From assembly GCA_944372725.1 (NCBI GenBank), contig CALWAA010000018.1:1-11196 (forward strand): 11,196 nucleotides of DNA, in the 5' to 3' direction. The notes beneath the pieces were generated by a model. The model was given only the letters and a program-made list of their open reading frames with translations. It had not been told where the DNA came from and did not search any database. Source of the DNA: an uncultured Bacilli bacterium. GTDB lineage: Bacteria > Bacillota_I > Bacilli_A > RF39 > UBA660. Positions 1 to 7,949 of this stretch are shown in pieces (position 1 is the stretch's first letter; each line of letters opens with the position of its first letter). The position numbers and the translations under genes are program-made.

Positions 1-23
1 TTATAAAAATAGAATAAATAAAA

Positions 24-64
24 AATAGTTAATATAAGTGATTTTGTCACTTACAAAAACTATT
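24..64. repeat. Imperfect inverted repeat in the mnmE leader
   Basis: Two nested perfect 7-bp stems are visible: AATAGTT (24-30) with AACTATT (58-64), and TAAGTGA (35-41) with TCACTTA (47-53). They are separated by a symmetric 4x4 internal loop, with apical loop TTTTG. The element ends 5 nt before the mnmE ribosome-binding site (AGGAG, 70-74). There is no T-tract on the + side, so it is not a forward terminator. On the - strand it is followed by T-rich sequence and could end a - strand transcript. It could also be a structured 5' leader. I see no good promoter for mnmE here, so mnmE may be read from an upstream gene outside the window. Confidence 0.5.
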
Positions 65-83
65 ATACGAGGAGTGACTTTTT

Positions 84-1430
84 ATGAATGATACAATTTG
101 TGCTATATCAACTGCTCTAGGAGTAGGAGCCATATCAATTATTAGAGTAAGTGGAGAAGAGGCAATTAGTAAAGTTGCTAATCTTTTTGATGGCAAAAAC
201 TTAAGAGAAGTAGAAAGTCACACAATCAATTATGGTCACATTGTAAGTGATGGTGAAGTTATTGATGAAGTTTTAATAACAGTTTTAAAAGCTCCTAAAA
301 CATATACCAAAGAAGACATTGTGGAAATTAATTCTCATGGTGGTATTTCTACAACTAAGAAAATATTAGAAGTATTAATTGCAAATGGAATTCGTCTTGC
401 TGAACCAGGAGAATTTACCAAAAGGGCTTTCTTAAATGGTAGATTAGACTTAAGTCAGGCCGAAGCAGTAAACAGTTTAATTAAATCTCATACAGATTTA
501 GAGCGAAAACTAGCTTTAAACGGCCTTAGTGGCAAAGTTTCTAAAAAAATCAATAGAGTTAGACAAATTATTGTTGAATTACTTGCTAATATTGAAGTAA
601 ATATTGACTTTCCAGAATATGAAGATGCTTTAGAAATTACTTTAAAAAATTTACCACCAAAATTAAATGAAATAAAAAAAGAATTAGAAAGTCTACTTGA
701 AGAAGGAAAAATTGGTAAAATTATTGAAAATGGTATTAAAGTAGCCATTGTTGGACGCCCTAATGTCGGAAAAAGTAGTATTTTAAATGCTTTATTAAAA
801 GAAAATAAAGCAATTGTAACTGATATAGCTGGAACCACACGTGATATAGTTGAAGGTGAAATTGAACTAAAGGGCATTGCTTTAAAATTCATTGACACAG
901 CCGGTATCCGTAAAACAGATGATGTTGTCGAAAAAATTGGTGTCGATAAATCTATGGAAATGATTGATGCTGCAGACTTAGTTATTCTGGTTCTAAATAA
1001 TAATGAAAAATTAACTGATGAAGATAAAGAAATTATGACGAAACTAAAGAATAAAACTCACATTATTTTTATAAATAAAAATGATTTAGAAACAAAATTA
1101 GAAGTAAATGATACTGATGTAGTAAAAGGAAATACCATTGATATAAATGGTTTAGATAGTTTAAAAAATAAAATTGTGGAATTATTTGATTTAGAGAAAA
1201 TTAATAATAGCAATCTAGAAATGGCCTCAAGTGCTAGAGAAATTGGTTTAATCAAAGAAGCATTAAACAGTATTGAGAATGCTCTAAACAACGTGAGTAG
1301 CCAGTTACCTGTTGATATGATTGCCATTGATATTAAAAAAGCATGGGATTTACTAGGAGAAATAACTGGTGAATCTTACCAAGATGAATTACTAGATACA
1401 TTATTTAGTAAATTCTGTTTAGGAAAGTAA
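84..1430 (+). CDS. mnmE: tRNA uridine-5-carboxymethylaminomethyl modification GTPase MnmE
   Basis: MnmE (TrmE/ThdF) works with MnmG to install the aminomethyl or carboxymethylaminomethyl group at C5 of wobble uridine U34 in certain tRNAs, using GTP, FAD and a folate one-carbon donor in the cytoplasm. The 448-residue length fits the family (about 450-460). The N-terminal tetrahydrofolate-binding domain starts MNDTICAIST. The G domain shows P-loop GRPNVGKS (224-231), switch motif GTTRD (250-254), DTAG (271-274) and NKND (331-334). The C-terminal CLGK (Cys445) corresponds to the catalytic C-x-G-K end. The start is supported by AGGAG at 70-74 with a 9-nt spacer. It lies 11 nt upstream of mnmG, its functional partner, almost certainly in one transcript. 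Confidence 0.98.
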   Translation: MNDTICAISTALGVGAISIIRVSGEEAISKVANLFDGKNLREVESHTINYGHIVSDGEVIDEVLITVLKAPKTYTKEDIVEINSHGGISTTKKILEVLIANGIRLAEPGEFTKRAFLNGRLDLSQAEAVNSLIKSHTDLERKLALNGLSGKVSKKINRVRQIIVELLANIEVNIDFPEYEDALEITLKNLPPKLNEIKKELESLLEEGKIGKIIENGIKVAIVGRPNVGKSSILNALLKENKAIVTDIAGTTRDIVEGEIELKGIALKFIDTAGIRKTDDVVEKIGVDKSMEMIDAADLVILVLNNNEKLTDEDKEIMTKLKNKTHIIFINKNDLETKLEVNDTDVVKGNTIDINGLDSLKNKIVELFDLEKINNSNLEMASSAREIGLIKEALNSIENALNNVSSQLPVDMIAIDIKKAWDLLGEITGESYQDELLDTLFSKFCLGK

Positions 1431-1441
1431 GGGGATAATAA

Positions 1442-3298
1442 ATGTATGATTTAATAGTTGTAGGAGGAGGACATGCCGGCTGTGAAGCAGCTCATATTGG
1501 TGCTTACTTAGGGCTCAAAACAGCCTTAGTAACAGCAAACATTAAAAATATAGCAGACATGCCATGTAACCCCTCAATTGGTGGAACAGCCAAGGGAATT
1601 ATTGTCAGAGAAATAGATGCATTAGGTGGAATCATGGGAAAAGTTGCTGACCGAACTCATTTTCAAATCAAGATGTTAAACAATGGCAAAGGTCCAGCCG
1701 TAAGAAGCTTACGTGCGCAAGCTGATAAAGTAACGTACCCTAAAGTAATGTTAGAATTTTTAGAAAACACTCCTAATTTAACAATAATTGAGGGTATGGT
1801 TGAAAATCTCATAGTAAATGATAATAAAGTTGGTGGTGTAATTTTAAATGATGGGAAAGAACTAAAAAGTGATGCAGTCATCTTAACAACCGGAACATAC
1901 CTAAAAGCCAACATTTTAATTGGAAGTGAAAATACACCGGGAGGACCTCATGGTGAGGCAAGAAGCAATAACTTAAGTGACAATTTAAAAAAATTAGGAC
2001 TAGATATTCAAAGATTAAAAACTGGAACACCACCAAGAATTAAAAAAGATTCAATTGATTTTAGCAAGATGCAAGAAGAATTAGGTGACAATGAATATTA
2101 CACTTTTAGTTTTGATAATCCCCCATTTTATGAAATTAACAAACAACAAAAATGTTATCTTCTTTATACCAATGCTAAAACGCATGAAATTATCAGAAAC
2201 AATCTAGATAAATCGGCGATGTATGGTGGCTATGTAACCGGAATAGGTCCAAGATATTGTCCATCCATTGAAGATAAAATAGTGCGTTTCACTGACAAAG
2301 AGCGTCATCAATTATTTTTAGAACCAGAAAGCATTTACTATGATGAATGGTACTTACAAGGATTTTCAACATCAATGCCAAGGAGTGTTCAAGAGGAGAT
2401 GGTCCATTCTTTAAGCGGTCTAGAAAATGCAGTAATTACGAAGTATGCTTATGCAATCGAATATGACGCTCTAAATCCTTTGGAAATGAAACCAAGCCTA
2501 GAAAATAAAACACTAGAAAACTTATTTACTGCCGGTCAAATTAATGGCACAAGTGGCTATGAAGAAGCAGCAGCCCAAGGTTTAATCGCTGGTATTAATG
2601 CTCATCATAAATTAAAGGGATTAGAACCACTAATTTTAAGAAGAGATGAAGCATATATTGGTGTTTTAATTGATGATTTAGTAACCAAAGGAACGAAAGA
2701 ACCTTATCGAATGCTAACCAGCCGAGCAGAATACCGCCTTATTTTACGTCATGATAATGCTGATTTAAGATTAAGAGAAATAGGCTATAACCATGGCACC
2801 ATTGATAAAGAAAGATTTTCTAAGTTAAAAGAAAAAGAAGCATTAATTAATGAAGTCAAAAATATTTTAAGAAATAACAACTTAAAATTAAATGAAGAAA
2901 CAAAAGAATTGTTACAATCTCTAAATATTGAAGTACCATCATTTAGTACAAGTCTTTACATGTTTTTAAAAAGGCCAGAAATCAATATGGAAATAATGAA
3001 TCAATTAATTCCTTTAGATTATGCTAAAGAAATACTAGAAGAAGTTGAAATTGAGATTAAATATGAAGGATATATTGCTAAAGTATATAAAGAAGCTGAA
3101 AAATCTAAAAAATTAGAAGAAAAATTAATACCAAAAGATATTGATTATGATGATATCTTAAACTTAGCAAGTGAAGCAAGACAAAAATTAAAAGATATTA
3201 GACCACTATCTATTGGCCAAGCAACGAGAATCAGTGGAGTAAATCCATCTGATATAGCCATACTTACTGTATATTTAAAGAAAAAATACGATAAATAA
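1442..3298 (+). CDS. mnmG: tRNA uridine-5-carboxymethylaminomethyl modification enzyme MnmG
   Basis: MnmG (GidA) is the FAD- and NADH-using subunit of the MnmE-MnmG complex that modifies wobble U34 of tRNA. The 618 residues match the family (about 620-630). The N-terminus carries the Rossmann FAD motif G8-x-G10-x-x-G13 in VVGGGHAGCEAA, followed by the family block PCNPSIGG near residue 42. The C-terminus contains the conserved stretch RPLSIGQATRISGVNPSDI. A Shine-Dalgarno AAGGGG precedes ATG at 1442. The gene sits between mnmE (11-nt gap) and rsmG (9-nt gap), the classic origin-proximal gid arrangement. Nothing is truncated and codon use matches its neighbours. Confidence 0.98.
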   Translation: MYDLIVVGGGHAGCEAAHIGAYLGLKTALVTANIKNIADMPCNPSIGGTAKGIIVREIDALGGIMGKVADRTHFQIKMLNNGKGPAVRSLRAQADKVTYPKVMLEFLENTPNLTIIEGMVENLIVNDNKVGGVILNDGKELKSDAVILTTGTYLKANILIGSENTPGGPHGEARSNNLSDNLKKLGLDIQRLKTGTPPRIKKDSIDFSKMQEELGDNEYYTFSFDNPPFYEINKQQKCYLLYTNAKTHEIIRNNLDKSAMYGGYVTGIGPRYCPSIEDKIVRFTDKERHQLFLEPESIYYDEWYLQGFSTSMPRSVQEEMVHSLSGLENAVITKYAYAIEYDALNPLEMKPSLENKTLENLFTAGQINGTSGYEEAAAQGLIAGINAHHKLKGLEPLILRRDEAYIGVLIDDLVTKGTKEPYRMLTSRAEYRLILRHDNADLRLREIGYNHGTIDKERFSKLKEKEALINEVKNILRNNNLKLNEETKELLQSLNIEVPSFSTSLYMFLKRPEINMEIMNQLIPLDYAKEILEEVEIEIKYEGYIAKVYKEAEKSKKLEEKLIPKDIDYDDILNLASEARQKLKDIRPLSIGQATRISGVNPSDIAILTVYLKKKYDK

Positions 3299-3307
3299 GG
3301 AGTATTC

Positions 3308-4018
3308 ATGAATAAAGAAATATTTATTAAAGAATTAGAAAAGCTAAATATCAAAGTAACGGAACAAAATCTAAAAGATTTAGAAAAATATAAAGATTTA
3401 CTAATAGAATATAACCAAAAATTTAATTTAACTGCCATTAAAACAGAAGAAGAAATCTATTTAAAGCACTTTTATGATTCCCTAACTTTAACAAAAGCAA
3501 TCAATTTAGAGGGAAATTTAAAATTATTAGATATTGGTACAGGCGCAGGTTTTCCAGGATTAATATTAAAAATATTTTACCCCAATCTTGAAGTTACATT
3601 ATTAGATTCAAATCATAAGAAAATTATGTTTTTAGAAACAGTAATTAAAGAGTTAAACTTAACAAATGTTACTTGCCTAAATACTCGTGCAGAATCTCTT
3701 CCTAGCAAGTATCGTGAATATTTTGATATTGTAACGTCTAGGGCTGTTGCCCAATTACGTATTTTATCAGAGATTTCCATTCCTTATTTAAAAGTAGGTG
3801 GTAAATTTATTGCCATGAAAAGTGCTTATGAAGAAGAAATAAAAGAAAGTATGGAAATATTAACAAAATTAGATAGTGAAGTGATAGATATTATTACTTT
3901 TAACTTACCAATAGAAAACAGTAATCGTTCACTAGTAGTTATTGAAAAGAAAAAAGAAACGAATAAAATTTATCCAAGAAATTATGACAAAATAGTGAAA
4001 AACAAGAAAGTAAAATAA
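3308..4018 (+). CDS. rsmG: 16S rRNA (guanine(527)-N(7))-methyltransferase RsmG
   Basis: RsmG (GidB) methylates N7 of G527 in 16S rRNA using S-adenosylmethionine; loss of this mark is known to give low-level streptomycin resistance. The 236-residue length is typical. The SAM-binding motif I is seen at DIGTGAGFPG (75-84). It is followed by an acidic strand end (LLDSNHKK, contacting the cofactor) and the family motif TSRAVAQL. The upstream GGAG overlaps the mnmG stop region, so translation after mnmG is probably efficient and possibly coupled. No terminator follows; a new promoter begins right at its stop codon. Confidence 0.97.
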   Translation: MNKEIFIKELEKLNIKVTEQNLKDLEKYKDLLIEYNQKFNLTAIKTEEEIYLKHFYDSLTLTKAINLEGNLKLLDIGTGAGFPGLILKIFYPNLEVTLLDSNHKKIMFLETVIKELNLTNVTCLNTRAESLPSKYREYFDIVTSRAVAQLRILSEISIPYLKVGGKFIAMKSAYEEEIKESMEILTKLDSEVIDIITFNLPIENSNRSLVVIEKKKETNKIYPRNYDKIVKNKKVK

Positions 4019-4047
4019 TAGACATAAACAAAGTAAAGTGTTATTAT
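4019..4047 (+). promoter_or_regulatory. Predicted sigma-A promoter for the HELLH protein gene
   Basis: TAGACA (4019-4024), a 17-bp spacer and TATTAT (4042-4047) match 5/6 of each consensus hexamer. The predicted start is near 4054, giving a leader of about 17 nt before GTG 4071. This would let the gene be expressed separately from the mnm-rsmG operon. Prediction only. Confidence 0.5.
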
Positions 4048-4070
4048 ATTTATAATAAAGGGTGTTGCCA

Positions 4071-5840
4071 GTGAAAAAGAATATCGCTTTATTTATAAGT
4101 ATCATAGCACTTATTTTTTTAATATTATCATTAAGAATAACAATAAACAAAGATGATAATAATGATAATTCTAAATTAAATGGTAATGTAATATCAGAGG
4201 GTATTTATGGTTATGATTTAGAAACAGAAAACTTAAGTGTAAATGGTGTAACTTGTAAAAATAATGAAATCTATTATCTTTTAATGGATGTAATAGATGA
4301 ATATAATGGAATATATAATTATAAATTAAAAAAAATAGACATCCATGAAAATAAAGTAACTGAATTACAATCTTTAGAAAATATAAATAGTTCCTGTTCC
4401 CTAGAAGATGAAAACATTTATTGTTTAAATAATCAAGAATTTACAGTATATGACTTAAACTTTGATAAACTTTTTTATTATGCTTCCGAAGAAGAAAATT
4501 CTACTGCTAATTATATTCCTTATAAAGATATTTATATTAAATTAGAAAATAAGGAAATTAGTTTAATAAGGAATAATAAAGCAGAACCTTATCGAAGCAT
4601 TGATACAGATATTAATTTATATTATGAAAACTATTTTGTTACAAATGATAATACTTACATAAATCTAGTAGATGATGAGGGAAACTACTACTTATATAAC
4701 ATAAATGAAGAAACAATAACAAATATAAATCAAAAAAGTTATTTCAAATATGAAAATGGTTTTGTTTTTTATGATGATATCAGCTTTCAAATATATAATT
4801 TACAAAATGATAATCTGATAGAATACACAAATAACTTCCAAAAAAACTATTATTATACCGGTACATTAGATGGTAAAAATACCATGTTATGTTTATATGA
4901 TATAATTGAAAACAAGTTATTAATAGAAAACTTAGAATCAAGTACGTTACAGGAAATAGATAGTAATCTCTTTTCAAATGATAATCCTATAGCTAACTTA
5001 AATTTTGAAGATAATTATTTATATATTTATGTGTTGCAGGATAAAAATAATTTTTATGTAGTAAATATGGATGAACTAAATGTTCCTAGTATTAACGCCC
5101 AGGAATATACAGACGAAATGCTTTCTAATATTAGTAATACAATAAATAATATAAAAGAAACTTATGACATAAACATAAATATAAAAGAAAATGCTGTAAT
5201 TGAATTTCCGGATTTCAGCGCTGAAGTATTATTAAATAATGAATTAATATTAGAATCATTAAACAAAATAGAAACAATATTAGCAAAATATGACCAAGTC
5301 TTTTTTGAAAGTTTTTATAATAATGGCTTTAATGGTTTAAATATCTATTTAACTGGTTCTCTAACACCAAGTGATTATGAAACCCAAGCTGCTAATCCGG
5401 CTGCTTATTCTCTTATATTTAAAGGTGAATACATGATAGTAATTGATTTAAATCAGCCTAATATAGAAGAATTATTATGCCATGAATTATTACATAACTT
5501 AGAGTTCAATTTAAATAACCAAGGAATTTATCCTTTTAAAAATTGGTCAAGTTATAATCCTAGTGATTTTTATTATGATAATTCTTATACATCAAATAGC
5601 AAATTTAATTATACATTAATGGAAAAAGATATAAATAATGTTTATTTTATTGATTACTATTCTCATACTTATGAAACAGAAGACCGTGCCCGAGTATTTG
5701 AAAGTATTTGTTCTTGTAATGAAGATAGCAAAATTAATGATTATCCGAATCTCTACGCCAAAGGATTATATTTAAAAGAAGAGATTACTAAATACTATCC
5801 AAATCTAAATAATACAGGCTTATTTAATAGTTTAAATTGA
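4071..5840 (+). CDS. Membrane-anchored or secreted protein: propeller-like N-terminal half and HELLH zinc-peptidase-like C-terminus
   Basis: I do not recognise a named family. GTG 4071 is preferred because AAAGGG (4057-4062) lies 8 nt upstream; GTG 4062 would place the start inside that ribosome-binding site. The 589-residue product begins with VKKN and a hydrophobic segment (about residues 5-20) without a lipobox Cys, so it is a signal anchor or signal peptide. Residues about 30-340 are a run of short beta-type units of the NNEIYYL kind, rich in Tyr, Asn and Ile, suggesting a beta-propeller. The C-terminal part has HELLH (471-475), a typical zinc-metallopeptidase motif (two His ligands, catalytic Glu). 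An EDRARVFE block follows at 537-544 and could supply the third ligand. An extracytoplasmic zinc peptidase is inferred, substrate unknown. It sits between rsmG and noc, which are often neighbours. Confidence 0.75.
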   Translation: MKKNIALFISIIALIFLILSLRITINKDDNNDNSKLNGNVISEGIYGYDLETENLSVNGVTCKNNEIYYLLMDVIDEYNGIYNYKLKKIDIHENKVTELQSLENINSSCSLEDENIYCLNNQEFTVYDLNFDKLFYYASEEENSTANYIPYKDIYIKLENKEISLIRNNKAEPYRSIDTDINLYYENYFVTNDNTYINLVDDEGNYYLYNINEETITNINQKSYFKYENGFVFYDDISFQIYNLQNDNLIEYTNNFQKNYYYTGTLDGKNTMLCLYDIIENKLLIENLESSTLQEIDSNLFSNDNPIANLNFEDNYLYIYVLQDKNNFYVVNMDELNVPSINAQEYTDEMLSNISNTINNIKETYDININIKENAVIEFPDFSAEVLLNNELILESLNKIETILAKYDQVFFESFYNNGFNGLNIYLTGSLTPSDYETQAANPAAYSLIFKGEYMIVIDLNQPNIEELLCHELLHNLEFNLNNQGIYPFKNWSSYNPSDFYYDNSYTSNSKFNYTLMEKDINNVYFIDYYSHTYETEDRARVFESICSCNEDSKINDYPNLYAKGLYLKEEITKYYPNLNNTGLFNSLN

Positions 5841-5843
5841 AAA

Positions 5844-5863
5844 ATAACTTCAAGAAAAGTTAT
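5844..5863 (+). repeat. Small hairpin after the HELLH gene
   Basis: ATAACTT (5844-5850) and AAGTTAT (5857-5863) form a perfect 7-bp AT-rich stem with loop CAAGAA, just after the TGA stop. No T-tract follows, so it would be a poor intrinsic terminator; it may only protect an mRNA end. Confidence 0.3.
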
Positions 5864-5886
5864 AACACAGAAACGATGTTTTTAAG

Positions 5887-5915
5887 TTGAAAAAAGAAGA
5901 AAATAATGTTAAAAT
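5887..5915 (+). promoter_or_regulatory. Predicted sigma-A promoter of noc
   Basis: TTGAAA (5887-5892), 17-bp spacer, TAAAAT (5910-5915). The predicted start is near 5922, so noc would have a short leader of about 17 nt holding its ribosome-binding site AAAGGG. Confidence 0.55.
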
Positions 5916-5938
5916 TATGTTATTAGATAAAAGGGCTG

Positions 5939-7174
5939 ATGAAAGTGAACTTAGAGCAAAATATATTACAAATTCCAATTGATGAAATAATCCCTAATCG
6001 TTTTCAACCAAGACTTCAATTTGATGACCGCGGTTTAGAAGAATTAGCAAGTTCTATTAAACAGCATGGAATTATTCAACCTTTAGTTTTAAGACGTGTA
6101 GAAGATAAATACGAAATTATCGCTGGTGAAAGAAGATATAAAGCAGCTCAACTTGCCGGACTTACTAAAGTTCCCGTAGTAATTGCTAATATTGATGATA
6201 ATAAAAGTGCTGAAGTTGCTATTGTCGAAAATGTCCAAAGAAAAGATTTATCAGCAATAGAAGAAGCTAGAAGCTATAAAAACTTGCTTGATAAAGGTTA
6301 TTTAACCCAAGCTGAACTAGCTAAAAAAATGGGCTTATCTCAAAGTGCTATTGCCAATAAACTTCGTTTGTTAAATTTAGATGAAGAAGTCCAAAAAGCC
6401 TTAATGAACAACCAAATAAGTGAAAGACATGCTAGAAGCCTGCTTGTTTTACCAAGTCATGAAGAACAAAGAAAATGGTTAAAAAGAATTATTAATGAAA
6501 GAATGACGGTAAGAGATTTAGACAATGAATTAAAAAAGTTAAATGAAGCCCCAAAAGAAGAACCGGATGAAGACGATACTGATGTTCCATTAGTAAAAAG
6601 CATAGATATTGATGCAATTAGAAAAGAAGCAACGGAAATTCCAAGCATTAATGAAGAAAGTGACATTGCTCGTAAATTAAGAGAAATTGAAAGAGAAAAA
6701 ATGTTTAATCCCGATGTCATTCCTGTCGAACAAGCTAGAAATGACTCTAAAGGTAATTTCTTTAATTTCCTAGAAAATGAAAAAGTAAATATGAACATGG
6801 AAGAACCAGTATTAAAAACACCAACAATTAATATTGACCTTCCAACACCTAAAGATACTATAAAAGAGGAGCCAAAAAGAGAAGAAAATAATTCTGAAAT
6901 ATCACCAACTTTAAATTCTAATTTTGGCAGTAATATTAATATAAGTAGTAATACATCAAATGAAGATAACTTTGACCCAGTAAATTTAATAGATACATTA
7001 GACCCTAATTATGAAGAAAAACAAGAAGTAAAATTAGGAATTGACTTAAAAACAGCAATTAATACAGTACGAGAAATGAAAGATACTCTTCAAGAAAAAG
7101 GATTTAATATTTCTTTAGAAGAAACGGATTTAAATGATTTGTATCAGTTTGTAATAAAAATAAAAAAAGATTAA
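5939..7174 (+). CDS. noc: ParB-family nucleoid occlusion protein (Noc-like) with long linker
   Basis: ParB-family CTP-dependent DNA clamp. The N-terminal domain carries the nucleotide motifs GERRYKAA (63-70) and ENVQR (97-101). The helix-turn-helix region (about 123-145) reads LSQSAIANKLRLL. Residues Q135, K141 and R163 (in SERHAR) occupy three of the four positions that separate Noc from ParB DNA specificity; the fourth, N146, is Lys in Bacillus subtilis Noc. The C-terminal end (about 365-411) strongly resembles the Noc dimerisation domain. Oddities: 411 residues against about 283 in B. subtilis Noc, caused by an acidic, Asn/Ser-rich linker at about 200-350; and no N-terminal amphipathic membrane helix, with an in-frame TAG at 5924 blocking any extension. 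GTG 5945 (9 nt from AAGGG) is an alternative start. A chromosomal ParB paralogue is the other option. Confidence 0.88.
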   Translation: MKVNLEQNILQIPIDEIIPNRFQPRLQFDDRGLEELASSIKQHGIIQPLVLRRVEDKYEIIAGERRYKAAQLAGLTKVPVVIANIDDNKSAEVAIVENVQRKDLSAIEEARSYKNLLDKGYLTQAELAKKMGLSQSAIANKLRLLNLDEEVQKALMNNQISERHARSLLVLPSHEEQRKWLKRIINERMTVRDLDNELKKLNEAPKEEPDEDDTDVPLVKSIDIDAIRKEATEIPSINEESDIARKLREIEREKMFNPDVIPVEQARNDSKGNFFNFLENEKVNMNMEEPVLKTPTINIDLPTPKDTIKEEPKREENNSEISPTLNSNFGSNINISSNTSNEDNFDPVNLIDTLDPNYEEKQEVKLGIDLKTAINTVREMKDTLQEKGFNISLEETDLNDLYQFVIKIKKD

Positions 7175-7204
7175 AGCAAGTACTTTTTATGTATTTGTTT
7201 TTAA
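7173..7204 (+). terminator. Intrinsic terminator of noc
   Basis: The stem AAAGCAAGTAC (7173-7183) pairs with GTATTTGTTTT (from 7191), using two G-U wobbles and a loop TTTTTAT, and runs into T-rich sequence. It starts within the noc stop codon and ends just before the next promoter. Confidence 0.6.
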
Positions 7205-7205
7205 T

Positions 7206-7235
7206 TTGACAAAAAACATGTAAATATATTATAAT
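7206..7235 (+). promoter_or_regulatory. Predicted sigma-A promoter of the tetR gene
   Basis: TTGACA (7206-7211) with an 18-bp spacer to TATAAT (7230-7235), both perfect hexamers. The predicted start is near 7242. The leader to ATG 7273 is about 30 nt. Confidence 0.7.
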
Positions 7236-7251
7236 GATAACGTAAGTTACC
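7236..7251. promoter_or_regulatory. Candidate TetR autoregulatory operator
   Basis: GATAAC-gtaa-GTTACC is a 16-bp near-palindrome (one mismatch) directly abutting the -10 box and spanning the predicted transcription start. A shorter perfect palindrome GTAA-G-TTAC is nested in it. This placement fits a repressor site used by the downstream TetR protein; binding is inferred. Confidence 0.4.
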
Positions 7252-7272
7252 AATGTAGAGTGGGGTGGTAAA

Positions 7273-7854
7273 ATGGCTGGAAAAAGTATTATTGATAAAC
7301 CAACTTTATTAAAATATGCCATTAAAATGGTAAGTGAAAAAGGCATTGAAAGCATTAATGCTAGGGATTTAGCAGCAAATGCGGGTATTTCTACCAAACC
7401 AATTTATCGTATCTACAAAAGTTTAGATGAATTAAAAACAGATGTAAATGACATCATAAAAAAAGAATACGATGAATTCATTATGAAACGTGTAGATAAT
7501 AAAAATGCTTTAATTACTGTATGCGTTGCCTATGTAGAATTTGCTGATATGCACAAAAATTATTTTAAATGTATGTTCTTATCAAATAATTTAAAATGGC
7601 AAAGTATTGATGATGTATTAAATGAAAAATGGAATCAATCAACAATCATTAATTTAGTAAATAAACATAGCCTAAGTTTTGAAGAAGCAAAAACACTATT
7701 TATGAATGTTTGGCTATATGCAAATGGCTTAGCAACTCTTATAGCGTGCAATGACTTAAAAATAGACAACAAAGAAATATTAATACGTATAGTAAAAATA
7801 TACAAAGAATTATCCAAAACTTTAAAAAACAACGAAAAAATAACAAGCAAATAA
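7273..7854 (+). CDS. TetR/AcrR-family transcriptional regulator
   Basis: The 193-residue protein has the one-domain-plus-ligand-domain size of TetR regulators. The N-terminal DNA-binding domain covers about residues 8-55, with the helix-turn-helix ARDLAANAGISTKPIYRIYK (30-49) and the usual following SLDEL. The C-terminal helical part (60-185), which would bind a ligand and dimerise, is not assignable to a ligand class. The start at ATG 7273 follows a G-rich, imperfect ribosome-binding site (GGGGTGG). It has its own strong promoter, a palindrome at the start site and its own terminator, so it is a single-gene unit. No efflux pump or enzyme target lies beside it; the target beyond itself is unknown. 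Confidence 0.9.
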   Translation: MAGKSIIDKPTLLKYAIKMVSEKGIESINARDLAANAGISTKPIYRIYKSLDELKTDVNDIIKKEYDEFIMKRVDNKNALITVCVAYVEFADMHKNYFKCMFLSNNLKWQSIDDVLNEKWNQSTIINLVNKHSLSFEEAKTLFMNVWLYANGLATLIACNDLKIDNKEILIRIVKIYKELSKTLKNNEKITSK

Positions 7855-7869
7855 AACTGCTTGTTTTTA
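7842..7869 (+). terminator. Intrinsic terminator of the tetR gene
   Basis: AACAAGCA (7842-7849) pairs perfectly with TGCTTGTT (7858-7865) across an 8-nt loop, followed by TTTAT. The stem overlaps the stop codon at 7852-7854. Confidence 0.85.
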
Positions 7870-7886
7870 TATTTTCAACATATATG

Positions 7887-7916
7887 TCAGAATTCATCGA
7901 ACTTTGTCGAACACTT
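7887..7916 (+). promoter_or_regulatory. Tandem 10-bp TCGAAC repeats upstream of the peptide promoter
   Basis: TCGAAC occurs at 7897-7902 and again exactly 10 bp later at 7907-7912; a degenerate unit, TCAGAA, precedes it at 7887-7892. The array ends 4 bp before the predicted -35 box at 7921. One helical turn of spacing just upstream of a promoter suggests a protein-binding site, possibly for an activator. The protein is unknown. Confidence 0.35.
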
Positions 7917-7920
7917 TTTC

Positions 7921-7949
7921 TTGATTTTTCTAGTATTATCACTCATAAT
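7921..7949 (+). promoter_or_regulatory. Predicted promoter of the small hydrophobic peptide transcript
   Basis: TTGATT (7921-7926), 17-bp spacer, CATAAT (7944-7949). The predicted start is near 7956, so the transcript would begin about 2 nt before the long-range pairing arm at 7958. The leader to the peptide start is about 97 nt, long for this window. Confidence 0.5.

Noticed and set aside
488..1327. Open frames on the - strand inside mnmE and other housekeeping genes
   Set aside because: They are antisense shadows of conserved genes, hydrophobic by codon complement, with no ribosome-binding site or recognisable domain.
5838..5880. TGA as Trp (Mollicutes code 4), extending the HELLH protein
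   Set aside because: TGG encodes Trp throughout, no other gene needs TGA read-through, and the extension would add only about 15 unremarkable residues.
7897..7920. CGAAC repeats as a LexA (SOS) box
   Set aside because: The Bacillota LexA site is an inverted CGAAC...GTTCG. These are direct repeats, and the second unit has only a poor right half (TTTC).
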